Of a stretch of DNA of 23,604 nucleotides, positions 16,268 to 23,105 are shown piece after piece. Within the stretch, counting starts at the first letter, position 1. The number at the start of each line of letters is the position of its first letter. This DNA is from Planctomycetota bacterium (GTDB lineage Bacteria > Planctomycetota > Planctomycetia > Gemmatales > Gemmataceae): positions 1 through 23,604 of the forward strand of contig JACQFG010000035.1 of assembly GCA_016200155.1 (NCBI GenBank), written 5' to 3'. Below the pieces are notes generated by a model. It saw only the letters and a list, made by a program, of their open reading frames with translations, ran no database searches and was not told where the DNA came from. The position numbers and the translations under genes are program-made.

Positions 16268-16745
16268 AAAAACATCCACGAAGGGCCACGAAGTTCACGA
16301 AGAAGAATCAGGTGACGAAACGCTGCCACTCGAGTTTGCCACGGCTGCCGAGGTTGATGAGGACGCCGACGCGCATCTTGGTTGCCTTCAGCTGGTTGAT
16401 GAGTTGGGCTTCGTCCACGCCGGTCAGCTCTTTCTGGGCCTTGAGTTCGACCATGATGCAATCGTAACAAACAAAATCCGCAACGTAGTATTTCTCCAGG
16501 ACACGGCCCTTATAGACAATTTGCAGCCGCGGCTGTGAGCTGTGAGGAATCTGCCTGTCCGTAAGCTCAATCTGCATGGCCTCTTGATACACTGCCTCCA
16601 AAAAACCAGGACCCAATTCCCGATGCACCTCAATGGCCGCCCCGACAATCGCGTAGACTTCATCTTTATAGATCAAATCCACCATCGCGTTCCTCCCTTT
16701 TCTCTCCCCCTTCGTGTTCTTCGTGGCCCTTCGTGGATGTTTTTT
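16268..16745. mobile_element. Inverted-repeat cassette carrying a GxxExxY gene (family F, 'loaded')
   Basis: The left arm (16268-16302) reads aaaaacatccacgaagggcc and onward; the right arm (16710-16744) is its inverse, with a few mismatches near the inner ends. The arms enclose one complete gene (16308-16685). The unit begins on the base after the sigma factor ATG and ends on the base before the stop codon of the alcohol dehydrogenase (both minus strand). The same arms without a gene form F1 at 9184-9248. No transposase is present. Calling it mobile is inference from the bounded structure and the empty copy. Confidence 0.5.
16308..16685 (-). CDS. GxxExxY protein
   Basis: The protein is 125 residues, the normal length for this family. 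The naming motif is present as GPGFLEAVYQEAM (about 25-37), following VYAIVGAAIEVHRELG. A later segment, YYVADFVCYDCIMVELKAQK, has the D-x(n)-E-x-K spacing of PD-(D/E)XK nuclease-fold proteins, and the end is LINQLKATKMRVGVLINLGS. The function is unknown; a nuclease-like activity is only inferred from the motif. It lies alone inside an inverted repeat whose arms match the solo palindrome F1, which points to a link between this protein and the repeat. The start is the only ATG that keeps the usual N-terminus. Confidence 0.88.
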   Translation of the reverse strand: MVDLIYKDEVYAIVGAAIEVHRELGPGFLEAVYQEAMQIELTDRQIPHSSQPRLQIVYKGRVLEKYYVADFVCYDCIMVELKAQKELTGVDEAQLINQLKATKMRVGVLINLGSRGKLEWQRFVT

Positions 16746-17930
16746 CTAATAGGCGTCCTTGAAGATACCTTCGATCTCATCCACGGTAACACTTCGAGGA
16801 TTGACGCGCAGGATGCGCTTGATGCCGAACGCCTTCTCGGCGAGCGTGCGAATTTGTTCTTGCTTGATGCCGATGTCGCGCAGCCGGCCGGGGACGCCGA
16901 TGTCGTTGCGCAGCTTTTCGACGGCGGCAACGGCTTTCTCGGCGACGGCGTCCTCGCCCAACATCGCGGCAACTTCGGCGAATGCCTTGGTCTTCGCCGG
17001 CACGTTGAAACGCATCACGTAAGGGAGCAGCAGCCCGTTGCCGGCGCCGTGCGAGCAGTGGACCGCCCCGCCGACGGGGTATTCCATGGCATGCACGAGC
17101 GCGACGCCGACGTTGGAGAACGCCAGCCCTGCCAGCAGCGCGGCGAGGGCCATGCCTTCGCGGGCTTCGATGTCGTGGCCGTCGTTGACGGCGCGGCGCA
17201 GATATTTGCCGACGAGGCGGATCGCTTTTTCCGCGCACATGTCGCCCATCGGGTGCTTGCCTTGATAGACGGTGCGTTCGCCGGCGGGGAGCGGGAAGTC
17301 GGCGTTGTCGACGGCGGTGTACGCTTCGATGGCGTGCGTCAGGGCGTCGATGCCGCTGTCCGCGGTCACTTTCGGCGGGCACGACAACGTCAGCAAGGGA
17401 TCGACGACGGCGGCGGTCGAGCGCAAAAAGTTGGAGAGGATGCCGACCTTGATGTGGTTGTCGGTATCGGTGACGACGGCGGCGGCGGAGACTTCCGAGC
17501 CGGTGCCGGCGGTGGTGGGCACGCAGACGAGCGAGGCGATGGGGCCGGGGATCTTGTCGTCGCCGACGTAATCGCGCGGGCCGCCGCCGTGCTTGAGCAG
17601 GACGGCACCGAGCTTGGCGAGGTCCATGTTGCTGCCCCCGCCCAGGCCGACCAGCATGTCCGGCTGCGTCGTTTTCGCCATATCATAACAGGCAAGCGCC
17701 GCCCGCATCGACGGCTCCGGCTCGCCGCCGGTGAAGGCCGATACCTTCAACCCCGCCTCGACCAGCGGCTGACGAACGCGTTCGAGCAGCCCCGCTTTTT
17801 CCAGGATCGGGTCGGTGACGATCAGGGCCTTCTTCGCCTTCAAGCGAAGCGCGATGTCGCCCAGCTGCCCGACGGCGCCCTGGCCGAAGACGATCTGCAC
17901 GGCGGAGTGGAAAGTCCAGACGGTACGCAT
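16746..17930 (-). CDS. Iron-dependent (group III) alcohol dehydrogenase
   Basis: The protein is 394 residues from the ATG at 17930. The longer frame to 18011 only translates palindrome B2. The NAD(P)-binding motif is GLGGGSNMDLAK (about 95-106). The metal ligands fit the family: Asp195 and His199 in GIDALTHAIEAY, His280 in VHAMEYPVGG, and His294 in SHGAGNGLLLP, the last two 14 residues apart as expected. Family members reduce aldehydes or oxidise alcohols, diols or hydroxyacids; the substrate cannot be fixed from sequence. An insert near 210-230 (PAGERTVYQGKHPMGD) is longer than in short members. The gene is divergent from the mogA-like gene across B2. Its stop codon abuts the right arm of the GxxExxY cassette. 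Confidence 0.92.
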   Translation of the reverse strand: MRTVWTFHSAVQIVFGQGAVGQLGDIALRLKAKKALIVTDPILEKAGLLERVRQPLVEAGLKVSAFTGGEPEPSMRAALACYDMAKTTQPDMLVGLGGGSNMDLAKLGAVLLKHGGGPRDYVGDDKIPGPIASLVCVPTTAGTGSEVSAAAVVTDTDNHIKVGILSNFLRSTAAVVDPLLTLSCPPKVTADSGIDALTHAIEAYTAVDNADFPLPAGERTVYQGKHPMGDMCAEKAIRLVGKYLRRAVNDGHDIEAREGMALAALLAGLAFSNVGVALVHAMEYPVGGAVHCSHGAGNGLLLPYVMRFNVPAKTKAFAEVAAMLGEDAVAEKAVAAVEKLRNDIGVPGRLRDIGIKQEQIRTLAEKAFGIKRILRVNPRSVTVDEIEGIFKDAY

Positions 17931-17955
17931 GGAACGATCTCCCGGCCGCTTGGAA

Positions 17956-18038
17956 GAATAACTTCCCGATTTCGGTTCTTTGATTGGCCTGCACCACGGG
18001 GTGTTGGCCAAATCGGGAAGTCATAGTTTGAGCATTCC
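17956..18038. repeat. Palindromic element, family B copy 2 (internally deleted)
   Basis: The left outer arm and the right part of B1 are present (aataacttcccgatttcggt, then cctgcaccacggggtgttgg and aaatcgggaagt...gcattcc), but the left inner arm and loop are missing. The result is an imperfect hairpin of about 83 bases. It lies in the divergent gap between the alcohol dehydrogenase and the mogA-like gene, so it occupies both promoter regions. Confidence 0.8.
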
Positions 18039-18096
18039 CAAGCTGCAAGCGGCGTGCAGTACGTTATATTTTTTGCCCCACGCAAGGAAACGCATC

Positions 18097-18624
18097 ATGA
18101 CCATCCGCATCGGCATCGTCACCGTCTCCGACCGCGCCAGCCAGGGCGTCTATGTCGACCTGGGCGGCCCGGCGATCAAGCAATGCCTCGACGAAATCCT
18201 CTCCTGCCCCTGGGAAGCTGTCCCCCGGCTCATCCCCGACGAGCAGCCGCTGATCGAAAAAACGCTGATCGAACTGTGCGACCAAGAGAATTGCTGCCTC
18301 GTCGTCACCACCGGCGGCACGGGCCCGGCGCGGCGCGACGTCACTCCCGAGGCGACCGAAGCCGTCTGCGCCAAGATCCTCGACGGGTTCGGCGAACTCA
18401 TGCGGGCCGTCTCGCTCAAGATCGTGCCCTCGGCAATCCTCTCGCGGCAGATCGCCGGCACGCGCGGCAAGTCGCTGATCGTCAATCTGCCGGGCAAGCC
18501 CAGCGCCATCCGCGACTGCCTGCTCGCCGTCTTTCCGGCGATTCCCTACTGCGTCGATCTGATCGAGGGGCCGTACCTGACGACCAACGAGAATCTGGTG
18601 AAAGCGTTTCGGCCCAAGAAATGA
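18097..18624 (+). CDS. mog: MogA/MoaB-like molybdopterin adenylyltransferase
   Basis: The protein is 175 residues from the ATG at 18097, with an aagga site upstream. It shows the MPT-binding fold: start MTIRIGIVTVSDRASQGVYV with the 'SDR' motif, LVVTTGGTGPARRDVTPEAT (TGGTG motif, about 68-87), and NLPGKPSAIRDCLLAVFPAI near the end. The enzyme activates molybdopterin with ATP by forming MPT-AMP before molybdate insertion. It is soluble and cytosolic. MoaB and MogA cannot be separated by eye; the length and the C-terminal extension favour Mog. No other molybdenum cofactor gene is nearby, so it is an isolated gene. Confidence 0.9.
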   Translation: MTIRIGIVTVSDRASQGVYVDLGGPAIKQCLDEILSCPWEAVPRLIPDEQPLIEKTLIELCDQENCCLVVTTGGTGPARRDVTPEATEAVCAKILDGFGELMRAVSLKIVPSAILSRQIAGTRGKSLIVNLPGKPSAIRDCLLAVFPAIPYCVDLIEGPYLTTNENLVKAFRPKK

Positions 18625-18640
18625 GTCGGCGAGTCGGCGA

Positions 18641-19873
18641 TTACTTCTTGATCAGCCTCGCCTTGGCCCAGTTGACGTGGGCTTGCACATCGCCGAAGGA
18701 ACCGGCGTCGACGATGAGCGTCATGGTGCGAACGCCTTTGACGTCGAGCCGGACGATGAGCGGCGCGGTTTGATGCGTGATTTCCTTGCCGTCGTTGAGG
18801 TCGAGGCGTTTGCCGTCGAGGTCGATGGCGATGCGGGCGCGGCCCTTGAGGGCGGCTTCGTCGATGCCGACGAGGGCGTCGAGGCGCTGATATTGGCCGT
18901 CGAGCTTGTAGGCGACCTGGCAGGCGGCGTGCGTGCCGAGGCCTTTCTCGAACGTGTTGCCGGCCAGGCGCAGCGAGGTGCCACTGGCGGCGGCGTCCTT
19001 CACGAGCGGCCAGGCGGCGCCGAGGAACGGGCGATGCTCGTAGCGTGCGGGGACGAGATCGGACAGATCGACCGCCGACGCCTGGCGCACATCGAACGCG
19101 AGCAGGGCGGATTCGGGCAGCTCCCAGGTCGGGCCGAACTGCGTCTTGCCGACCCAGCGGCGCGACTTCTGCTGGAACTGCAGCTCCAGGAAATTGACGT
19201 GCGCGCCTCCCTCCAGGACGGCGCGCATGTAGCTTTTCTTGGTGCGCAAGCGCGCTTGGCGATCGGTGTTCCAGGCGATGCCGGCCAGCTTCGACCAGGG
19301 CGTTTGCACATTGCGGCTATCGGTGGCGACGATGCAGCCGACCTTGCCGTCGAGCGCCGTCACGCTGCCTTCGATGCGATCGCCGTTCTTCAGGTAGACG
19401 ACGTCGCGCTTGCGCGGCTCCTCCTGGAGCTGAGCGAAGAATTTTCCAGCGTCGTCCACCCCCTCGGGCAATGTCCAGAACAATAACACGACATGCGGGG
19501 CGAACAGGCTCACCTCTTTCGCCTCACCCATGAGTGCAGCGGCCGTCCAGACGCGCAGCCGGGTATCCGCCAGAACGGCGGCAGCGTCGGCATCGAGCGG
19601 CAGGCGATCGCCGTTGGTCAGGCTGATGAAGTTCTGCGTCAAGAGGGCCGGCAGCTTGCGGCCGTCCTGACGCAGCTCGACGAGTCGCTCGACCGCCCGG
19701 CGCGCGCCGGCTTCTTCGAACGAGAGCTTGCCGGCTTCGTCGAGCGCAACCAGTTCGCAGCCGGTGCGCGTTCGATCGACCGCTTCGATCGTGAAGCGCG
19801 GCGGCGGCAACTGCGCGGCGGCGGGCACGGCCGAAATGGTCAACCCAATGGTAAAGAGAATGGTGCGCAGCAT
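18641..19873 (-). CDS. Secreted protein with C-terminal NPCBM domain
   Basis: The protein is 410 residues. A signal peptide is clear (MLRTILFTIGLTISAVPAAA), with likely cleavage after residue 20. The middle has two NGD-containing beta segments (FISLTNGDRLPLDA about 82-95, VYLKNGDRIEGSVTALDG about 159-176) resembling small SH3/LSm-like barrels. Residues about 268-410 resemble the NPCBM/NEW2 carbohydrate-binding-like domain: LRLAGNTFEKGLGTHAACQV (about 301-320) and YQRLDALVGIDEAALKGRAR. NPCBM domains are found in extracellular glycoside-binding proteins and are abundant in planctomycetes. The role is probably surface or periplasmic binding, with no enzyme domain visible. It is the last gene of the minus-strand run, 16 bases from the convergent mog gene. 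Confidence 0.85.
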   Translation of the reverse strand: MLRTILFTIGLTISAVPAAAQLPPPRFTIEAVDRTRTGCELVALDEAGKLSFEEAGARRAVERLVELRQDGRKLPALLTQNFISLTNGDRLPLDADAAAVLADTRLRVWTAAALMGEAKEVSLFAPHVVLLFWTLPEGVDDAGKFFAQLQEEPRKRDVVYLKNGDRIEGSVTALDGKVGCIVATDSRNVQTPWSKLAGIAWNTDRQARLRTKKSYMRAVLEGGAHVNFLELQFQQKSRRWVGKTQFGPTWELPESALLAFDVRQASAVDLSDLVPARYEHRPFLGAAWPLVKDAAASGTSLRLAGNTFEKGLGTHAACQVAYKLDGQYQRLDALVGIDEAALKGRARIAIDLDGKRLDLNDGKEITHQTAPLIVRLDVKGVRTMTLIVDAGSFGDVQAHVNWAKARLIKK

Positions 19874-19900
19874 GACTGGTCAAGATTACTTTCCGGGTGG

Positions 19901-19994
19901 CGTTTGGGAGCGTGGACTGCAGTCCACGCTCCCAAACGTCCCGCGTGGACTGAAGTCCACGCGACCAACCCACTGAAGTCCACGCGACCAACCC
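19901..19994. repeat. Compound palindromes with tandem repeat, family H
   Basis: A perfect 38-base palindrome (19901-19938, halves beginning cgtttgggagcgtggactg) is followed by a 22-base palindrome with a 2-base loop (19942-19963, cgcgtggactgaagtccacg...). The tail of the second is then duplicated in tandem: the 23-mer starting actgaagtccacgcgaccaa occurs at 19949-19971 and 19972-19994. All units share gtggact/agtccac. It lies upstream of the NPCBM gene. Confidence 0.85.
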
Positions 19995-20061
19995 TTGATG
20001 GCGCGAACGTCATCAAGGAAGAACCGCCCTAGATGGTCATCTCACAAATCCTTGCGCAGCG

Positions 20062-20134
20062 TCGTAGCCGCGTTCGCCAGAACACGGGGGCAGAACGCCC
20101 ACGAAAACCCGCGTTCTGGCGAACGCGGCTACGA
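20062..20134. repeat. Palindromic element, family G
   Basis: Perfect 22-base arms (20062-20083, beginning tcgtagccgcgttcgccaga, and 20113-20134) flank a 29-base loop that can itself pair weakly. It is in the gap between the NPCBM gene and the upstream toroid gene, 32 bases after the toroid stop codon on the minus strand, where it could act as a terminator. Confidence 0.85.
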
Positions 20135-20166
20135 ATCAACTGCTCAGCGGCCTAGGAAACGGACGT

Positions 20167-21237
20167 CTAGCGCTGCAGGATCGGCAGGTAGTTGTTGGGC
20201 ACCTGCAGGATGATGAGCGCCATCGCGGTGCAGTAGTTGGAGCACATCAAGCCCTGCTGCCAGGAGCCGTCCGGGCGGCGGCTGCCGAGCAACTCGTCGC
20301 GGATGGCGGGGTACCAGCGGCGGAAGTTTTGGCCGCCGGCGATCCACATGGCCTGGACGGCATAGTAATGTCCGTAGAAGTAGTGGAAGTCGGGGTTGCC
20401 GAACATGCCGCCGCCGCCGGGCAGGTTGCGATTGAGGTATTCGAGCCCCTTCTTGACCGAGGGGTCGTCGTAGATGCCGGCGCTGTACAGGGCGACGACG
20501 CCGGCGGCGGTGCGGGCGAACCCGGGCGGGCCGGCGTTCGGCTGATAGCGGAACCCGCCCGTGGTGAGGTCCTGGCAGTTCTTGACGTACTGCACACACA
20601 GATCGCGCGTGCGCCGCGGCACCGAGATGCCCGCGTTGCGCGCCGCCCGCAGCGCCATGATCTGGCAGATCGTCACCGACAAGTCGGCGTCCACCGGCCG
20701 CGGCTGGTAGCGCCAGCCTCCTTCTTGATTCTGCGAGTTGAGGATGAGCCGAACCGATCGGCCCAGCGTCGCGCGCAGGTTGTCGCGCAGCACCCGCTCG
20801 TTGACCATGCCGTAGACCTCGGCAAGGAAGAGCGTGGCGAAACCGTGGCCGTACATGGGGCCGTTGAAGGCGCCCCGCTGGTTGGTGAGGTAGCCCGGCG
20901 TGGCGCGGTCCTCGCAGGTGAGGATGTAGCGGACGGCGCGGGTGACGTGTTCGCCGTAGCGTCCGCGGCCCGGTTGATAGCCGCCCGCCATGAACGCCAG
21001 GCCGGCAAGCGCTGAGACCGCGACGTTGCCCGTCATCTGCCCGGTGCCGAACGAGCCGTCCTGGTGCTGCTGGCCGGCCAGCCAGGCGAGGCTGCGATCG
21101 ATGGCGCCCTGCGTGTTCGCGTTGATCATCCCGGCGGCCTGGCCGGCGTCCTGCCCGGAAGCGCGCCAGAGCATGCCGCCCGCGGACAGGCCGAGCAACG
21201 CCCCGGTCCCGCGCGTCAAGAAGGTTCGTCGATCCAT
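20167..21237 (-). CDS. Tat-exported alpha/alpha-toroid protein (prenyltransferase/squalene-oxidase repeat)
   Basis: The protein is 356 residues from the ATG at 21237, with Shine-Dalgarno aaggag. The N-terminus is a twin-arginine signal: MDRRTFLTRGTGALLGLSAG carries the RRxFL motif and a hydrophobic stretch. The body consists of repeated helix pairs around motifs such as SLAWLAGQQHQDGSFG, SVRLILNSQNQEGGWRYQ and DELLGSRRPDGSWQQGLMCS, i.e. the QxxDGSW-like repeats of terpene cyclases and prenyltransferases. The DxDD-type acid motif of squalene-hopene cyclases was not found, so a catalytic terpenoid role is unlikely to be safe. It is probably folded before export. Related planctomycete proteins often lie near envelope gene clusters, as here. 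Confidence 0.87.
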   Translation of the reverse strand: MDRRTFLTRGTGALLGLSAGGMLWRASGQDAGQAAGMINANTQGAIDRSLAWLAGQQHQDGSFGTGQMTGNVAVSALAGLAFMAGGYQPGRGRYGEHVTRAVRYILTCEDRATPGYLTNQRGAFNGPMYGHGFATLFLAEVYGMVNERVLRDNLRATLGRSVRLILNSQNQEGGWRYQPRPVDADLSVTICQIMALRAARNAGISVPRRTRDLCVQYVKNCQDLTTGGFRYQPNAGPPGFARTAAGVVALYSAGIYDDPSVKKGLEYLNRNLPGGGGMFGNPDFHYFYGHYYAVQAMWIAGGQNFRRWYPAIRDELLGSRRPDGSWQQGLMCSNYCTAMALIILQVPNNYLPILQR

Positions 21238-21257
21238 GGCTGTTCTCCTTCAGGAGT

Positions 21258-21442
21258 CAGGTCGTGTGGACAATAGTTGGGTGAACGATTCAAAAGGGGC
21301 AACGCGAATTCTCGTGGTGCGGGCGGCTCGCCTGCACGTTTCGTCGGTCAACGAGTGACACGTGCAGGCGAGCCGCCCGCACCACGAAAATGCGCTGTAA
21401 CCCTGACACCCGAAATCGTGTATCCATTGTCCACACGGCCTA
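21258..21442. repeat. Palindromic element, family A copy 2
   Basis: Outer arms caggtcgtgtggacaat (21258-21274) and attgtccacacggccta (21426-21442) and inner arms (21312-21339 and 21360-21387, perfect, containing ggcggctcgcctgca) repeat the design of A1 at 1222-1370, with longer spacers. The hexamer aggagt lies at both ends (21252-21257 and 21442-21447), a possible target duplication. The right end touches the stop codon of the next minus-strand gene at 21447. Confidence 0.87.
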
Positions 21443-21446
21443 GGAG

Positions 21447-22037
21447 TTAGTCGTCGCGGCTGCTTTTTTCGGCGATGTTGCGATAGTAGGCGCGGAGCAA
21501 TTCTTCGTAGTTGCGGATGAAGCGCTCCTTGGCGAAGGCGTCCATGGCGGCGCGATGGCGCGGCGGCAGCGGCGGCCAGAGGTCCGTCGGGCTGCGCTCC
21601 TTCTGGACGGCTTCCGGCGTGCGCGGCGGGTTGCCGGCTTGACCGGGCGCCTGCTTCGGCTCGGCCACGATCTTCTTCGGCTGCGGATCGACGAGCGGCT
21701 TCGGCTGCTGCGCGATCGGCGGCGGCGGATTGCCCGCGGGTTGCTTCGGCGGCGATGAACTACTCGGCGGCGGGCTGGGCTTGGGATCCTGCTGGTCGAT
21801 CAGCTTGTCGAGCGCTTCGAGGATGCGCTTCATGCCCGAGCGCGTTTCGGCGCCGGGATCGCGCTGGTTGAGACGATCGACGGTCTGCGCGGAATCCTGG
21901 TGGATCTGCTCGACGATCTTGCCGCGATCTTCGGGCTGCGCGGGAGCGTCCGGCTTTTTGTTAGCCTGAAACGGCGACGCGACGGCGTACGCTTGCAGCG
22001 CGCCGGCGATCAGTATCGCAAACAGGGCTCGAGTCAT
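21447..22037 (-). CDS. Exported Pro/Lys-rich protein, paralogue of the next upstream gene
   Basis: The protein is 196 residues from the ATG at 22037 (ggagca site before it); the frame upstream to 22190 only reads element I. A signal peptide is visible (MTRALFAILIAGALQAYAVA). Two parts match the upstream paralogue: a helical segment RDPGAETRSGMKRILEALDK (59-78), against KDPGEETRKKQQQILDDIDK there, and the C-terminal domain DLWPPLPPRHRAAMDAFAKE (152-171) through LRAYYRNIAE. The middle (84-150) is a Pro/Ser/Lys linker. I do not recognise a named family. The conserved ends suggest two binding modules joined by a flexible linker, acting outside the cytoplasm. It is part of the same minus-strand gene run. 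Confidence 0.8.
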   Translation of the reverse strand: MTRALFAILIAGALQAYAVASPFQANKKPDAPAQPEDRGKIVEQIHQDSAQTVDRLNQRDPGAETRSGMKRILEALDKLIDQQDPKPSPPPSSSSPPKQPAGNPPPPIAQQPKPLVDPQPKKIVAEPKQAPGQAGNPPRTPEAVQKERSPTDLWPPLPPRHRAAMDAFAKERFIRNYEELLRAYYRNIAEKSSRDD

Positions 22038-22099
22038 GAATGGTGCTCCCAGTAGATTCCAACCACGGAGTACACAGTCGGGCGAGCCGCAACCGAAAA

Positions 22100-22200
22100 G
22101 GCAGAAAAATCGGGGGTTAAAAATAAGACCGATACCGGGGTCGTCGATTTTCCGTTCAGGGCAGGTCTGGCAACTATTTTTTACCCCCAATTTTTCTGCC
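22100..22200. repeat. Imperfect palindromic element, family I
   Basis: Arms ggcagaaaaatcgggggtta (from 22100) and the inverse ending acccccaatttttctgcc (to 22200) pair over about 25 bases with few mismatches, around a 48-base spacer. It is AT-richer than its surroundings and lies between the two paralogous exported-protein genes, 23 bases from the upstream one's stop. Only one copy occurs in this window. Confidence 0.75.
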
Positions 22201-22223
22201 GATGCTGGGGTTTGACATTCTCG

Positions 22224-23105
22224 TCAGTCGCCGTCTTTTTTGCGGCTGTTCTCGGCGACGTTGCGGAAGTAGGCGCTGATGATGCGCTGGTAGCGCGCGG
22301 GATAACCTTCCCGGGCGAAGGCGTCCATCTCCTTGCGGCGATCGGGGGGCAGATGTCCCCAGACGTCGATTTTCTCGTCGAGGAGGGTCTTCTTCTTGTC
22401 GCGATCGTCGTCGTTCTTGTTGGTGCCTGCGCCGCCGCCGCCCTTGCCGTCCTTGCCGGGATCGCCGCCGCCCTTGTCGTTGAGCTTGTCGTCGTTCTTT
22501 TTCTTGTCGTCGTCCTTCTTGTCGCCCTGGCCGCCGCCTTTGTCTTTCTTGTCGTCGTCCTTGCCGCCCTTGTTCTTATCTTCGAGGTTCATGGGTTGTT
22601 TCTTGTCGTCCTTGCCGCCCGCGCCGCCGCCGCCCTTGTCATTGGCGCCGCCGCCACCCTTGTTGCCCTGGCCGCCCTTGTCGTTGGCGCCGCCTCCGCC
22701 CCCGCCTCCACCACCACCGCCGCCTCCTCCACCGCCACCACCCTTGTCGTCGTTCTTTTGCTTGAGGAGCTTGTCGATGTCGTCGAGGATCTGCTGTTGT
22801 TTCTTGCGCGTTTCCTCGCCGGGGTCCTTGTTCTGGAGATTTTCATCGACCTTGCCGAAGTTCTCCTTCAGGCGTTCGATGATCTTCTGCGGATCCTCGG
22901 CCGGCTCGCCTTTTTCGTCTTTCTTGGCGTCGTTCTCATCGACTTTCTTCGGCTCCTTGTCGTCGACCTTCTTGGCGTCCTTGTCGTCGGCCTTCTGCTC
23001 GGCGGGCGCCGGCGCCTTCTTCTTGGGCGGAGGCGCTTCCTGGGCCACCGCGAGGGCGACCATGAAGGCGAAACAGCCGACGAACAGCGTGAAGTAGCGG
23101 ATCAT
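22224..23105 (-). CDS. Exported Gly/Lys/Asp-rich protein with 18-glycine tract
   Basis: The protein is 293 residues. The signal peptide MIRYFTLFVGCFAFMVALAV is followed by a Lys/Asp/Ala-rich region (25-70), a helical segment KDPGEETRKKQQQILDDIDK (93-112), eighteen consecutive glycines (122-139), a long Gly/Lys/Asp linker with repeated NDKGG units (to about 240), and a conserved C-terminal domain IDVWGHLPPDRRKEMDAFAR with ISAYFRNVAEN (246-293). The ends match the downstream paralogue. The glycine codons are mixed, so the tract is not a simple recent trinucleotide expansion. The start overlaps the upstream gene's stop (ATGA), so the two are translationally coupled. Function is unknown; a periplasmic scaffold with a flexible spacer is a guess. 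Confidence 0.85.
   Translation of the reverse strand: MIRYFTLFVGCFAFMVALAVAQEAPPPKKKAPAPAEQKADDKDAKKVDDKEPKKVDENDAKKDEKGEPAEDPQKIIERLKENFGKVDENLQNKDPGEETRKKQQQILDDIDKLLKQKNDDKGGGGGGGGGGGGGGGGGGANDKGGQGNKGGGGANDKGGGGAGGKDDKKQPMNLEDKNKGGKDDDKKDKGGGQGDKKDDDKKKNDDKLNDKGGGDPGKDGKGGGGAGTNKNDDDRDKKKTLLDEKIDVWGHLPPDRRKEMDAFAREGYPARYQRIISAYFRNVAENSRKKDGD

Noticed and set aside
16542..18026. 494-codon plus-strand frame opposite the alcohol dehydrogenase
   Set aside because: It shadows a gene with complete metal-binding motifs and runs through the GxxExxY cassette arm and element B2.
19901..20134. Clustered repeats considered as a CRISPR array
   Set aside because: The repeats are palindromes of different sequence with no regular spacers and no cas genes nearby.
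20167..21237. Toroid protein as a squalene-hopene or terpene cyclase
   Set aside because: No DxDD acid motif was found, the protein is about half the usual cyclase length, and it carries a Tat signal.
22689..22742. Eighteen-glycine tract considered as a sequencing or assembly artefact
   Set aside because: The codons are mixed, the frame is kept through it, and conserved domains lie on both sides.
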